DNA of 64,000 bases from MED-G105 sp038522945 (lineage in GTDB: Bacteria; Pseudomonadota; Alphaproteobacteria; Caulobacterales; Parvularculaceae), in the NCBI GenBank assembly GCA_038522945.1, contig JBCBJV010000004.1, positions 1-64,000 of the forward strand, read 5' to 3'. Position numbers and translations under genes: made by a program. Of this stretch, positions 7,482 to 14,258 are shown in pieces; within the stretch, counting starts at the first letter, position 1, and the number at the start of each line of letters is the position of its first letter. The notes below the pieces were generated by a model. That model did not search any database. It saw only the letters and a program-made list of their open reading frames with translations, and was not told the origin of the DNA.

Positions 7482-9017
7482 ATGACCAGCGGACGTGACG
7501 CTCTTCACCGAATTGATGCCGCCATTGCCGATGCCCGCCAAGGCTTGAAATCAGCATCAAGTTCAGCCGCAACCGATGCCCGTTCCCTTGCTGACTTTGA
7601 CCGTCAGGAATTGGAGATTTTCAACGGCATCGCAAAGGTCCGTCTTGCCCATTTGAAAGACGAAGACACTTTCGGCGGCAGCCTTGGGCTCGCAGACCAT
7701 CGCGCTGAAGACCTCATGAAGAAGCACGATGCGCATATTGAAGAAATCGGTCAGCAGCGTGACAAGGCGCGCCAGGAAATCGAAGCGCTGGAAGCAAAGC
7801 GTCGAGATACAGAGGGAGCCCACGAGACCGCTCTCACCGAACATGATGAGGCGGTAACTGCGACCCGCCAGAAACTTGAGCTGGACCCGGACTATATTGC
7901 CCGCGCCCAGGCGGTCGAAGTCGCCAATTCCACGGCAGCCCGGGCCGATCAGAAGCTGCAAATTGCCCTGACTGACCGCACAGAAAAAGGCGCTCCTTAT
8001 GAGGCGGACCCGTTGTTCGCCTATTTGCGCGAGCGCCATTACGCAACCGCTCAGTATAAAGCGTTTCCTCTCTATGCAATTCTCGATGATTGGGTCGCCA
8101 GGCTCATCAAGTATCGCGATCACAAGCTTAATTACGACCGACTGCTGGAGATTCCGGACCGCCTACAGGAACACGTGGATCGTCTGGAAGAAGCGGCCAA
8201 TGCTGCAGAGACCTCCCTTGAGGCCTTTGAACGCAAGGCCATGGAGCAGGACGGCATCGGTGCCTTGCGAGAAAAAGTCGGTGAGCTCGCCACTAAGCTC
8301 CAGGGGATCGATGGGCAGATCAAGGCTGCAGAAGAATGGCACGAGGGATTGATCGAACAATTCTCCAAAGCTGTCGCAGGTGAAGCAGGGCCTCTCTCCG
8401 AAGCGCGAAGTCTCCTGACCGATGTGCTGAAAGAGCGCTCCGTCCCTGATCTAAAAGTTCTCGCAGCAGAAACCGAAACTCTTGAGGATGACCGCCTTGT
8501 GGAGGCGCTGATCCAGGTGAAGATGGAGCGCTTCGAACTGGAAGAAGCGCGCAAAACCGCTGCTCGGTCACTGAAGCGTCAGGCCCGGTCCCTTTCTGAG
8601 CTAGAAGATGTGCGGCGCAAGTTTAAGACCCGCCGGTTCGATAGTCCTTACTCGGAGTTTTCCGGCCGTGATCTTGTGGGAGCCCTGGTTTCTGAATTCA
8701 TTCGTGGACGTCTTTCCCGGGACGAACTGTGGCGCAAGATCGAACGCAGCCACCGTACCCGCCGGCGCGAATGGGACAATGATATGGGCGGCGACGAATG
8801 GCGCGATATCTTTGGGCTACCCGACAACTGGGGCGGCACGAGCGAAGGTAGTTGGGGCGGTGGAAATTGGGGCGGTGGCCCGCGACCACCGCGCCTGCCG
8901 AGAGCTCCACGGCGCACCCGAACAAGACGTGTCCGGCGTGCGCCTCGGGTTCGCTTTCCCTCAGGTGGTGGCGGTCGTCGCGGTGGTGGCGGCTTTAAAA
9001 CTGGCGGCGGTTTCTAG
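7482..9017 (+). CDS. Coiled-coil protein with Gly/Arg-rich C-terminal tail, third gene of operon
   Basis: A 511-residue protein. It is soluble and dominated by coiled coil: heptads at about 70-145 (DKARQEIEALEAKRRDTEG) and 210-390 (LQEHVDRLEEAANAAETSLEAFE in part). The segment around LRERHYATAQYKAFPLYAILDDWVARLI at 165-195 is less polar and may pack against a partner or membrane. The last 75 residues are disordered and unusual: Trp-Gly-Gly repeats, then an Arg-rich stretch, then poly-Gly with a final GGGGFKTGGGF. Such tails bind nucleic acid or polyanions in other proteins, but that is inference here. The ATG lies 4 nt after the stop of the DUF6384-like gene, so the genes are one unit. I do not recognise the family. 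Confidence 0.68.
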   Translation: MTSGRDALHRIDAAIADARQGLKSASSSAATDARSLADFDRQELEIFNGIAKVRLAHLKDEDTFGGSLGLADHRAEDLMKKHDAHIEEIGQQRDKARQEIEALEAKRRDTEGAHETALTEHDEAVTATRQKLELDPDYIARAQAVEVANSTAARADQKLQIALTDRTEKGAPYEADPLFAYLRERHYATAQYKAFPLYAILDDWVARLIKYRDHKLNYDRLLEIPDRLQEHVDRLEEAANAAETSLEAFERKAMEQDGIGALREKVGELATKLQGIDGQIKAAEEWHEGLIEQFSKAVAGEAGPLSEARSLLTDVLKERSVPDLKVLAAETETLEDDRLVEALIQVKMERFELEEARKTAARSLKRQARSLSELEDVRRKFKTRRFDSPYSEFSGRDLVGALVSEFIRGRLSRDELWRKIERSHRTRRREWDNDMGGDEWRDIFGLPDNWGGTSEGSWGGGNWGGGPRPPRLPRAPRRTRTRRVRRAPRVRFPSGGGGRRGGGGFKTGGGF

Positions 9018-9063
9018 GGCACCGCGCGTTTTGCAGCACCGCGGATCTGGCTTGATCAGCTCC

Positions 9064-9414
9064 CTAATCAACCGCCAGTTTCAGCTTCTTGCTGTCAAAG
9101 ACCCGCAATACCTGCCCCAGATCATGGCCCCGCCGCAGGACCGCGCCGCTCATGGCGACGACCACCCAAGCTCCCTGTTTGCGAGCCAGGGCGGGACGTT
9201 TTTCAATACGGTACAGTGGCGCCTCGCTGGTGCGGCGAAAGATCGAAAAGACCGCCCGCTCACGCATGAGGTCAATAGCGTAATCTCGCCATTCACCAGC
9301 GGCGACGAAATAGCCATACAAAGCCAGGATACGGCTCAGCTCCGCACGGGTAAAACTCGTTGTTTCCAGGTTCTTTTTTGCCCCTCGGGTGGGGAACTCA
9401 AGGATCTCAACCAT
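9064..9414 (-). CDS. DUF2794 family protein
   Basis: A 116-residue protein matching DUF2794, a small alphaproteobacterial family of unknown function. Family hallmarks are all present: FTRAELSRILALYGYFVAAGEWRDYAID, AVFSIFRRTSEAPLYRIEKRP, and a C-terminal LRRGHDLGQVLRVFD. The frame is open 68 codons further upstream to 9618, across an 18-bp tandem repeat that would encode alternating Ala, Leu and His. The family normally begins near the internal Met (MVEILEFPTRG), so I use the ATG at 9414, though its ribosome site is weak. It converges with the unknown operon ending at 9017. Confidence 0.82.
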   Translation of the reverse strand: MVEILEFPTRGAKKNLETTSFTRAELSRILALYGYFVAAGEWRDYAIDLMRERAVFSIFRRTSEAPLYRIEKRPALARKQGAWVVVAMSGAVLRRGHDLGQVLRVFDSKKLKLAVD

Positions 9415-9480
9415 GAAGATAGTGTGACCCGACAACGCCTCCGATGACAAGTCCTCAAAGCGGTGTGCGTCAAGGTACAG

Positions 9481-9540
9481 GGCCAGGTGCAGAGCCAGGG
9501 CCAGGTGCAGAGCCAGGGCCAGGTGCAGAGCCAGGGCCAG
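9481..9540. repeat. 18-bp tandem repeat, 3.3 copies
   Basis: The unit GGCCAGGTGCAGAGCCAG occurs three times without a mismatch at 9481-9498, 9499-9516 and 9517-9534, followed by a partial copy GGCCAG to 9540. It lies 67 nt upstream of the DUF2794 start. Because the unit is a multiple of three it keeps every frame open. On the minus strand it would add a hydrophobic Ala-Leu-His repeat to an N-terminal extension of DUF2794; on the plus strand it reads as Gly-Pro-Gly-Ala-Glu-Pro. Confidence 0.95.
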
Positions 9541-9860
9541 GGTACCAGTGCAGCAACCAAAAACGTGGGCACGAAATTGCCTCAATTGTTCCCATCTTGA
9601 GACAGAATCTCCATGCACCCTTCATCAGTCGAACAGGTGGCGCTTGGCGGTCGGGCCTTCCGGTTTTTCGCCCCCAGCCCCCGGGAAAATCGACGGTCCA
9701 GGTGAGGCCTGTTCGGCAGAGGGGCTGCCTCCAGCCGTTTCAAATTGAAAATCTCAATGGCCTCCCCTTGTGTCGCTAGCCTTGCGGCCAGATGAAAAAC
9801 ACGCGACGAAGCACATCGCATTCGGCGTTTTACCTCTTCAATTGAAGCTTCCCCTCGACG
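9541..9860. other. Intergenic stretch without recognisable gene
   Basis: Lies between the tandem repeat and the AEC transporter. Open frames on either strand here have atypical composition and match nothing I know. It must contain the promoter for the transporter, but no clear -35/-10 pair could be chosen. Confidence 0.5.
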
Positions 9861-10787
9861 ATGACACTCATTCTTCAGGTCGCCTTCCCTGTTTTCGCGG
9901 TGATCGCGGCAGGGTTTTTCGCTGGCCGGTTCAACCTCATTCCGGGTGAGGACGTGGCGAGCCTCAATCGGTTCGTCTTTCGGTTCGCGATGCCGGCCGC
10001 CCTCTTTGGGCTGACAGCAACGGCGAAACCAATTGATGCCGACGCCCTCCCCTATGCACTCGCGTTCGCGGTAGCCGCCGGCCTTAACATGGGGTGGGTG
10101 AACATCGTCGCACGCCATTTTCTTCAGCGCCGGGAACCGGCGGCTGGGGCCATTGCGCTCAGCTCAAGTTTTGGCAACGCGGTTTTTTTAGGCCTGCCTA
10201 TTGCAATGTCCATTGAGGGGTGGGCGGAGAATTTTGTCGTCCTCATGCTAGTGGAAGGGATCGGGATAATTGCTCTGGGCGCAGCCATGCTCGCGCCGGG
10301 GAGCAAGACGGTCTTTCAGCTCCTCACCAATCCCTTGCGCAACCCCATTGTCGCCGGGATGATTACAGGGCTGATCGTATCAGGTGTCGCGAACCTAACG
10401 TCATTCTCCCTGCCAGAGCCGGTTATACAGACATTCCGTTTGCTGGGCCGCGCTGCAGGCCCAACCGCTCTTTTTGCGATCGGGCTTTTTCTGTCGCAAC
10501 TTCCCTACGCCATGAGTGACCGTATACGGAACGCTGTTCTCGTGATTGGGATTGCAAAACTCTTGGCTCTCCCTGCCCTGACATTTGGTATTCTTTGGGT
10601 GGCAGGGTTGCGCGATCCAACCTGGATAGGTCCAATTGCCTTGTTTACCCTGGTGCCGTCTGCTGTCGGATCATTTGTCATGGCCGATCAGGCGGGCGCC
10701 GCTCGGGAAGAAGTAGCAATGGCCGTTGCGATCACCACGGTTTTTTCCGTACTGACGGTAAGTGGCGTCCTGCTCACTTTCACCTAG
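9861..10787 (+). CDS. AEC family transporter (auxin efflux carrier-like permease)
   Basis: A 308-residue polytopic membrane protein of the AEC/BASS-like superfamily, whose bacterial members export or import small organic acids. About ten hydrophobic segments are seen, in two five-helix halves. Family traits are the N-terminal VFPVFAVIAAGFFAGRF, the NRFVFRFAMPAALF segment, the SSFGNAVFLGLPI motif at about 101-113 and the closing DQAGAAREEVAMAVAITTVFS. Length is normal for the family. The start ATG is preceded by a poor ribosome site. The substrate cannot be inferred from the neighbours. Confidence 0.88.
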   Translation: MTLILQVAFPVFAVIAAGFFAGRFNLIPGEDVASLNRFVFRFAMPAALFGLTATAKPIDADALPYALAFAVAAGLNMGWVNIVARHFLQRREPAAGAIALSSSFGNAVFLGLPIAMSIEGWAENFVVLMLVEGIGIIALGAAMLAPGSKTVFQLLTNPLRNPIVAGMITGLIVSGVANLTSFSLPEPVIQTFRLLGRAAGPTALFAIGLFLSQLPYAMSDRIRNAVLVIGIAKLLALPALTFGILWVAGLRDPTWIGPIALFTLVPSAVGSFVMADQAGAAREEVAMAVAITTVFSVLTVSGVLLTFT

Positions 10788-10817
10788 TAGGGTGCCGGGC
10801 TTTGGATAGCGTTCACT

Positions 10818-11510
10818 TCATCTAGTGTGCGCACGGACTTTTTTGGCAACGTCAATCAGCGCCGCCTTGGTCAATGCGTCAAAGCCTTTACCCAAACTGG
10901 CGGGCACGAAACGCCGTTGAAATGCCAACAGCCCGGCTGCGTGATCACCAGACGGCGCATCATAGCCGATTTCAGAAAGAGCATTCAGGGCCGCTTCGTA
11001 GAAAACGGAGGGATCACCCTCGCCCTGGTAGGTCCCCAAGGCAAGTCCCGCTGCCGCAAGCCGATCCCAAGGGAACAGCTCTCCCGGATCTTCTTTGCGG
11101 CGAGGGGCAACATCGGAATGGCCCAAAACTAGAGACGGCGCGATGCTATGGCGCTTAGCTATGTCGTGGACGAGTTCCAGAACCGCATTGATTTGCTCTT
11201 CCGGGAACGGACGATACCCCCACTCATGGCCAGGATTTACAATCTCAACGCCGATAGATCGACCATTGATTTGATCGTCACCACGCCAAGATCCGCGACC
11301 AGCATGCCAAGCACGATCTTCTTCCTGCACGAGGCGAAACAAACGACCATCCTCTTCCACCAGATAGTGGGCGCTTACTTTCGCATCGCTATCACAGAGC
11401 CGATGGAGTGCTTCAGCCCCTGATTTCATACCGGTATAGTGCAGCACGATCATATCGATCACGCGCTTGCGCGCATCGAAGTTGGGGGATGGTCGATCAA
11501 GTACCTGCAT
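10818..11510 (-). CDS. N-acetylmuramoyl-L-alanine amidase (amidase_2, AmpD-like)
   Basis: A 230-residue zinc amidase that cleaves the bond between N-acetylmuramic acid and L-Ala of peptidoglycan or of its 1,6-anhydro muropeptides. Zinc ligands expected for the family are visible: His24 (VLHYTG), His131 (VLGHSDVAP) and Asp141 (RKEDPGELFPW); the SIGVEIVN segment at 85-92 carries the conserved Glu. The last 65 residues resemble a peptidoglycan-binding module (LSEIGYD, LLAFQRRFVP). No signal peptide is seen, so a cytoplasmic muropeptide-recycling role like AmpD is more likely than wall lysis. Confidence 0.9.
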   Translation of the reverse strand: MQVLDRPSPNFDARKRVIDMIVLHYTGMKSGAEALHRLCDSDAKVSAHYLVEEDGRLFRLVQEEDRAWHAGRGSWRGDDQINGRSIGVEIVNPGHEWGYRPFPEEQINAVLELVHDIAKRHSIAPSLVLGHSDVAPRRKEDPGELFPWDRLAAAGLALGTYQGEGDPSVFYEAALNALSEIGYDAPSGDHAAGLLAFQRRFVPASLGKGFDALTKAALIDVAKKVRAHTR

Positions 11511-11532
11511 GCTGTTATTGGCCTTTTAGTGA

Positions 11533-12441
11533 TCAAGCGCCGGTTGCATCGGGATAATGCCGTGCTTTGGCAGACGTGCCTGTTTCAGCATTCCGCATCA
11601 GGATGATAGCAACGCCCACTAGCGTCATCAATCCACCAACAAAGAAGCGGCTGCTTAAGGGTTCGCCCAGGAAGATAATTGAAAACATGACGGCCAACAT
11701 GGAGGTGAGCAATGTGGCCGTCGAGACAATGGCCATGGGCAATCGCTGAAGCAGCCAGTAGTAACTTGTGTGGCCAAAAATCGAGGCGGCCAACGCCGAA
11801 TAAAGGATCGCCAAAACGACGACCGTCATGTTCGCATCTGCAAGTTGCGCCCCGTGGCCAGCATCAAACAACAGCGTCAGCATGGTCAACGCCATTGCAC
11901 CCGATAAGGCAAACCACGCCAGCAGCTGGATCGGCTTGAAGTCATTGGCCGTTTTTACAAGGATGGCACCAACGGCCTCGCTAAAGGCCGCACCGACAAT
12001 AAGGGAGATACCGAACAAGGCTTGGGGGTCCGATTGGCTCATGTCGCTGGCGGTGATGACGACCACGCCGGAGAATGCAAGGACGATTCCAAAAATACGA
12101 CGCCAACGGACGACCTCACCCAGAAATACGACGGAGAGAATAGTCGCAAATGGTGCATAGAGTTCCAGGGCAATGGCGCTTGCTGAAGCTGGCGCAAACT
12201 TGAGGCCTGTAAACAGGAACGCGTAATTGAAACACCCAAGGCACAACCCGGCGGCGATGACCTTGACCATAGAACCCGGCCGCCACCGAAGGAATGGGGC
12301 CAGCAGCGCGGCCACCAGCGTCATCCGAACGGCAGCATAGAAAAGCGGCGAAATCTCAGCGACGGCAAACTTGATGACCACAAAGTGGAAGCCCCAGACC
12401 ACGCACATGGTCAGCATAATGATTGCTTCTCTGATCGACAT
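11533..12441 (-). CDS. EamA/DMT family transporter
   Basis: A 302-residue drug/metabolite-family permease with ten hydrophobic segments in two EamA repeats. The first repeat starts at AIIMLTMCVVWGFHFVVIKFAV, the second near LFGISLIVGAAFSEAVGAILVKTAND. Typical helix signatures such as LYAPFATILSVVFLGEVVRWRRIFG and the C-terminal PLSSRFFVGGLMTLVGVAIIL are present. The frame extends four codons to a GTG at 12453, but the ATG at 12441 has a GGGGGG ribosome site at good spacing and is preferred. The substrate is unknown; family members often export amino acids or metabolites. It follows the small membrane protein gene on the same strand. Confidence 0.88.
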   Translation of the reverse strand: MSIREAIIMLTMCVVWGFHFVVIKFAVAEISPLFYAAVRMTLVAALLAPFLRWRPGSMVKVIAAGLCLGCFNYAFLFTGLKFAPASASAIALELYAPFATILSVVFLGEVVRWRRIFGIVLAFSGVVVITASDMSQSDPQALFGISLIVGAAFSEAVGAILVKTANDFKPIQLLAWFALSGAMALTMLTLLFDAGHGAQLADANMTVVVLAILYSALAASIFGHTSYYWLLQRLPMAIVSTATLLTSMLAVMFSIIFLGEPLSSRFFVGGLMTLVGVAIILMRNAETGTSAKARHYPDATGA

Positions 12442-12662
12442 GATGCCCCCCACTAAAGCGCTGACGCTCCGCCGCGCAAAAAGTTCGTGCCCCGACTGGC
12501 GTCAAAACAAAAGCCCTCAAGGAAGGTATCTGGGAAAACGCGCTGCCAAGCGACAGTACGCTCAGCGTATTAAGGCTAGGAAACCAGCCTCGACCCAGGA
12601 TGCTAACTAAATAATTAGGCCGACCGACGTGCTAGGGGTCAGTTAACGCAATTGGGGTCGTT

Positions 12663-12920
12663 TCAGGAAACTTGAGGGGACTTGTGCCCCACCCGTTGCC
12701 AGGCGCCTTCAGCCTTGTTGCCGGTGGCGATCCCGATAAAGGCCGAGACAGAAAGAATGATTGGTGTTGCCAGGGAAAAGAGCGCCATGGCCAGAGCCGA
12801 AGTAACAATGACAAACACGAGCCGTACGCTGTCGGTAATCGTTGTCACAGCCTGACCGGCATATTTCCAGGACGTTCCAGCGATTTGCCAGATCGTAAGC
12901 GAGCGGTCGACTGACGGCAT
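12663..12920 (-). CDS. Small two-helix membrane protein, hypothetical
   Basis: An 85-residue frame with two hydrophobic segments, at about 35-53 (LVFVIVTSALAMALFSLAT) and 55-70 (IILSVSAFIGIATGN), and a short polar C-terminus. The N-terminus contains GTSWKYAGQAVTTITDSVR. Start choice is unsure: the ATG at 12920 has no clear ribosome site, and a GTG at 12935 lies very close to a GAGG. I do not recognise the family. It sits between the EamA transporter and the TerB/J-domain gene on the same strand. Confidence 0.5.
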   Translation of the reverse strand: MPSVDRSLTIWQIAGTSWKYAGQAVTTITDSVRLVFVIVTSALAMALFSLATPIILSVSAFIGIATGNKAEGAWQRVGHKSPQVS

Positions 12921-13056
12921 CAGGGCTTGTTCCACACCACCTCACAAAATTACGCGACTCAAGGGTTAAAGCCTAACCAACGATGCTAATATCGGTCCAG
13001 TTTAAAGTTCACCAATGCCCCAGATTCGCGCGGTTTTTTCGCAGATATGGTTAAAA

Positions 13057-13737
13057 TCAGGACATTTTCTGGATCATTTCATAGGCAGCGTTGATCGCTT
13101 TCGCCCGCGCTTCGGCAATTTTGATCAAAGAGTGGGGCACACCCCGCGCAATTAGGGCGTCAGGATGATGATCCCGGATCATATCGAGATATCTCGCCTT
13201 GATCTGGTCTTGGGTGGCGTCATGGGAAAGTCCCAAGATGGCGAAGGGATCATTATCCCCTAGCCCCATATGAGACGCCTTGATCCGCTGAAAGCAACCC
13301 TGGGGCAGCTCGAAGATTTCAGCTGCTTTTTCCAGAAGCGCCATTTCTCGTGGGTGAGCGACACCGTCCGCAAGGGCCACATAAAAAAGACAGTCCAGAA
13401 CATCTTCCAGGACCACAGGTTCGTCTTCAAACAAGCGCGCCACCTGGACCAAATAATGGTCAAAGCCTGCGACATCCTGCTGAGCCAGGTCGAACAACAT
13501 TTTGACATTGCGCGCCTCGCTTTCGGGATAGTCGAAAAACGTCTTGAACGCGCTTATCTCGTCTTCAGTGACAACGCCGTCGGCTTTGGCCATTTTGGCC
13601 GAGAGAGCGATGAGCGCCATGGAGAATGTCGCCTCGTTTCTTTTGGATTTCTGTTTTTGCAACCCTTCCAGAAACGCACCGATGGTTCGGTCACGGGTGA
13701 CTCCGATCAAGTTCCCCAAAGCATCGATAAAGCTCAT
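13057..13737 (-). CDS. TerB/J-domain co-chaperone (DjlA-like)
   Basis: A 226-residue protein with an N-terminal TerB-like helical domain (about 37-150, with ADGVVTEDE and the matching ADGVAHPRE repeat) and a C-terminal J domain (about 163-226) whose HPD triplet is at 191-193. The J domain stimulates DnaK-type ATPases. Unlike enterobacterial DjlA there is no N-terminal membrane helix, as is usual in alphaproteobacteria. The start has AAAGGA upstream, and the perfect palindrome GACACGTGTC at 13741-13750 lies just before the start, overlapping the ribosome-site region; it may be an operator. Confidence 0.88.
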   Translation of the reverse strand: MSFIDALGNLIGVTRDRTIGAFLEGLQKQKSKRNEATFSMALIALSAKMAKADGVVTEDEISAFKTFFDYPESEARNVKMLFDLAQQDVAGFDHYLVQVARLFEDEPVVLEDVLDCLFYVALADGVAHPREMALLEKAAEIFELPQGCFQRIKASHMGLGDNDPFAILGLSHDATQDQIKARYLDMIRDHHPDALIARGVPHSLIKIAEARAKAINAAYEMIQKMS

Positions 13738-13867
13738 AGTGACACGTGTCCTTTGTTGATGCTTCTAATGACCCATTTTGGGCTGCAAAATAAACCGCTT
13801 TTACCCGCCAATGCCGCTGTGGAAGGCTTTTGGGAAAATTTTTTTTTGCGAGCTATTTTAAGAAGTT

Positions 13868-13907
13868 GTCACATTTTATGCGCAACGGATGCGCTAAATT
13901 ATGTGAC
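13868..13907. promoter_or_regulatory. Long imperfect inverted repeat
   Basis: Arms GTCACAT (13868-13874) and ATGTGAC (13901-13907) are exact complements, and inner arms GCGCA and TGCGC continue the symmetry around ACGGA. A run of six T follows (13910-13915). It can be read as a plus-strand rho-independent terminator or as an operator. No plus-strand gene ends just upstream, so an operator or the end of a small RNA are both possible. Confidence 0.55.
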
Positions 13908-13985
13908 GATTTTTTGCAAATGCGCAAAAGGTGCGGGAGTGTCCCGCCGCGGTATAGATGTAACATCCGTCGCAGGGGTGAGGGC

Positions 13986-14084
13986 ATGGGCACTTTTATT
14001 GATCAAGTCCGTTTGGCTGGGATCGGCATGGCGTGTGGGGCGGCGTTTATGACAACCCTCGTTTTGATTTTGAATTCGGTCTAG
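13986..14084 (+). CDS. Candidate 32-residue membrane microprotein
   Basis: A short frame starting ATG GGC ACT TTT, with a ribosome-like GGGGTGAGG 4 to 12 nt upstream. It encodes a short polar head (MGTFIDQVR) followed by one hydrophobic helix through the C-terminus (LAGIGMACGAAFMTTLVLIL). The frame is open upstream to 13830, but the upstream portion is Cys/Arg-rich and unlikely to be coding. It lies between the inverted repeat at 13868 and the 3' end of metH on the other strand. Support is only the ribosome site and the plausible membrane helix. Confidence 0.35.
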   Translation: MGTFIDQVRLAGIGMACGAAFMTTLVLILNSV

Positions 14085-14258
14085 CGACCCCATCCAAGCC
14101 ACCACTAAAATTGGCAAAGCCGGCTTGAAACGAAGATTTTTCAGGCAGCATTGCTTCATGCCTGTTTCTCGGGACAGGGCACGCAACCACCCACATAGGT
14201 TGCGCTGAGCCACTTGAAACAAGAGCGCAGCCAAACAAGACCTTGAGCAATGAAATGC

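Noticed and set aside
9444..9779. Plus-strand frame with Gly-Pro-Gly-Ala-Glu-Pro repeat
   Set aside because: It arises only because the 18-bp repeat keeps all frames open; the rest has no ribosome site or coding character.
14182..14204. Seven-pair hairpin downstream of metH
   Set aside because: There is no T-run on either strand, so it was not called a terminator.
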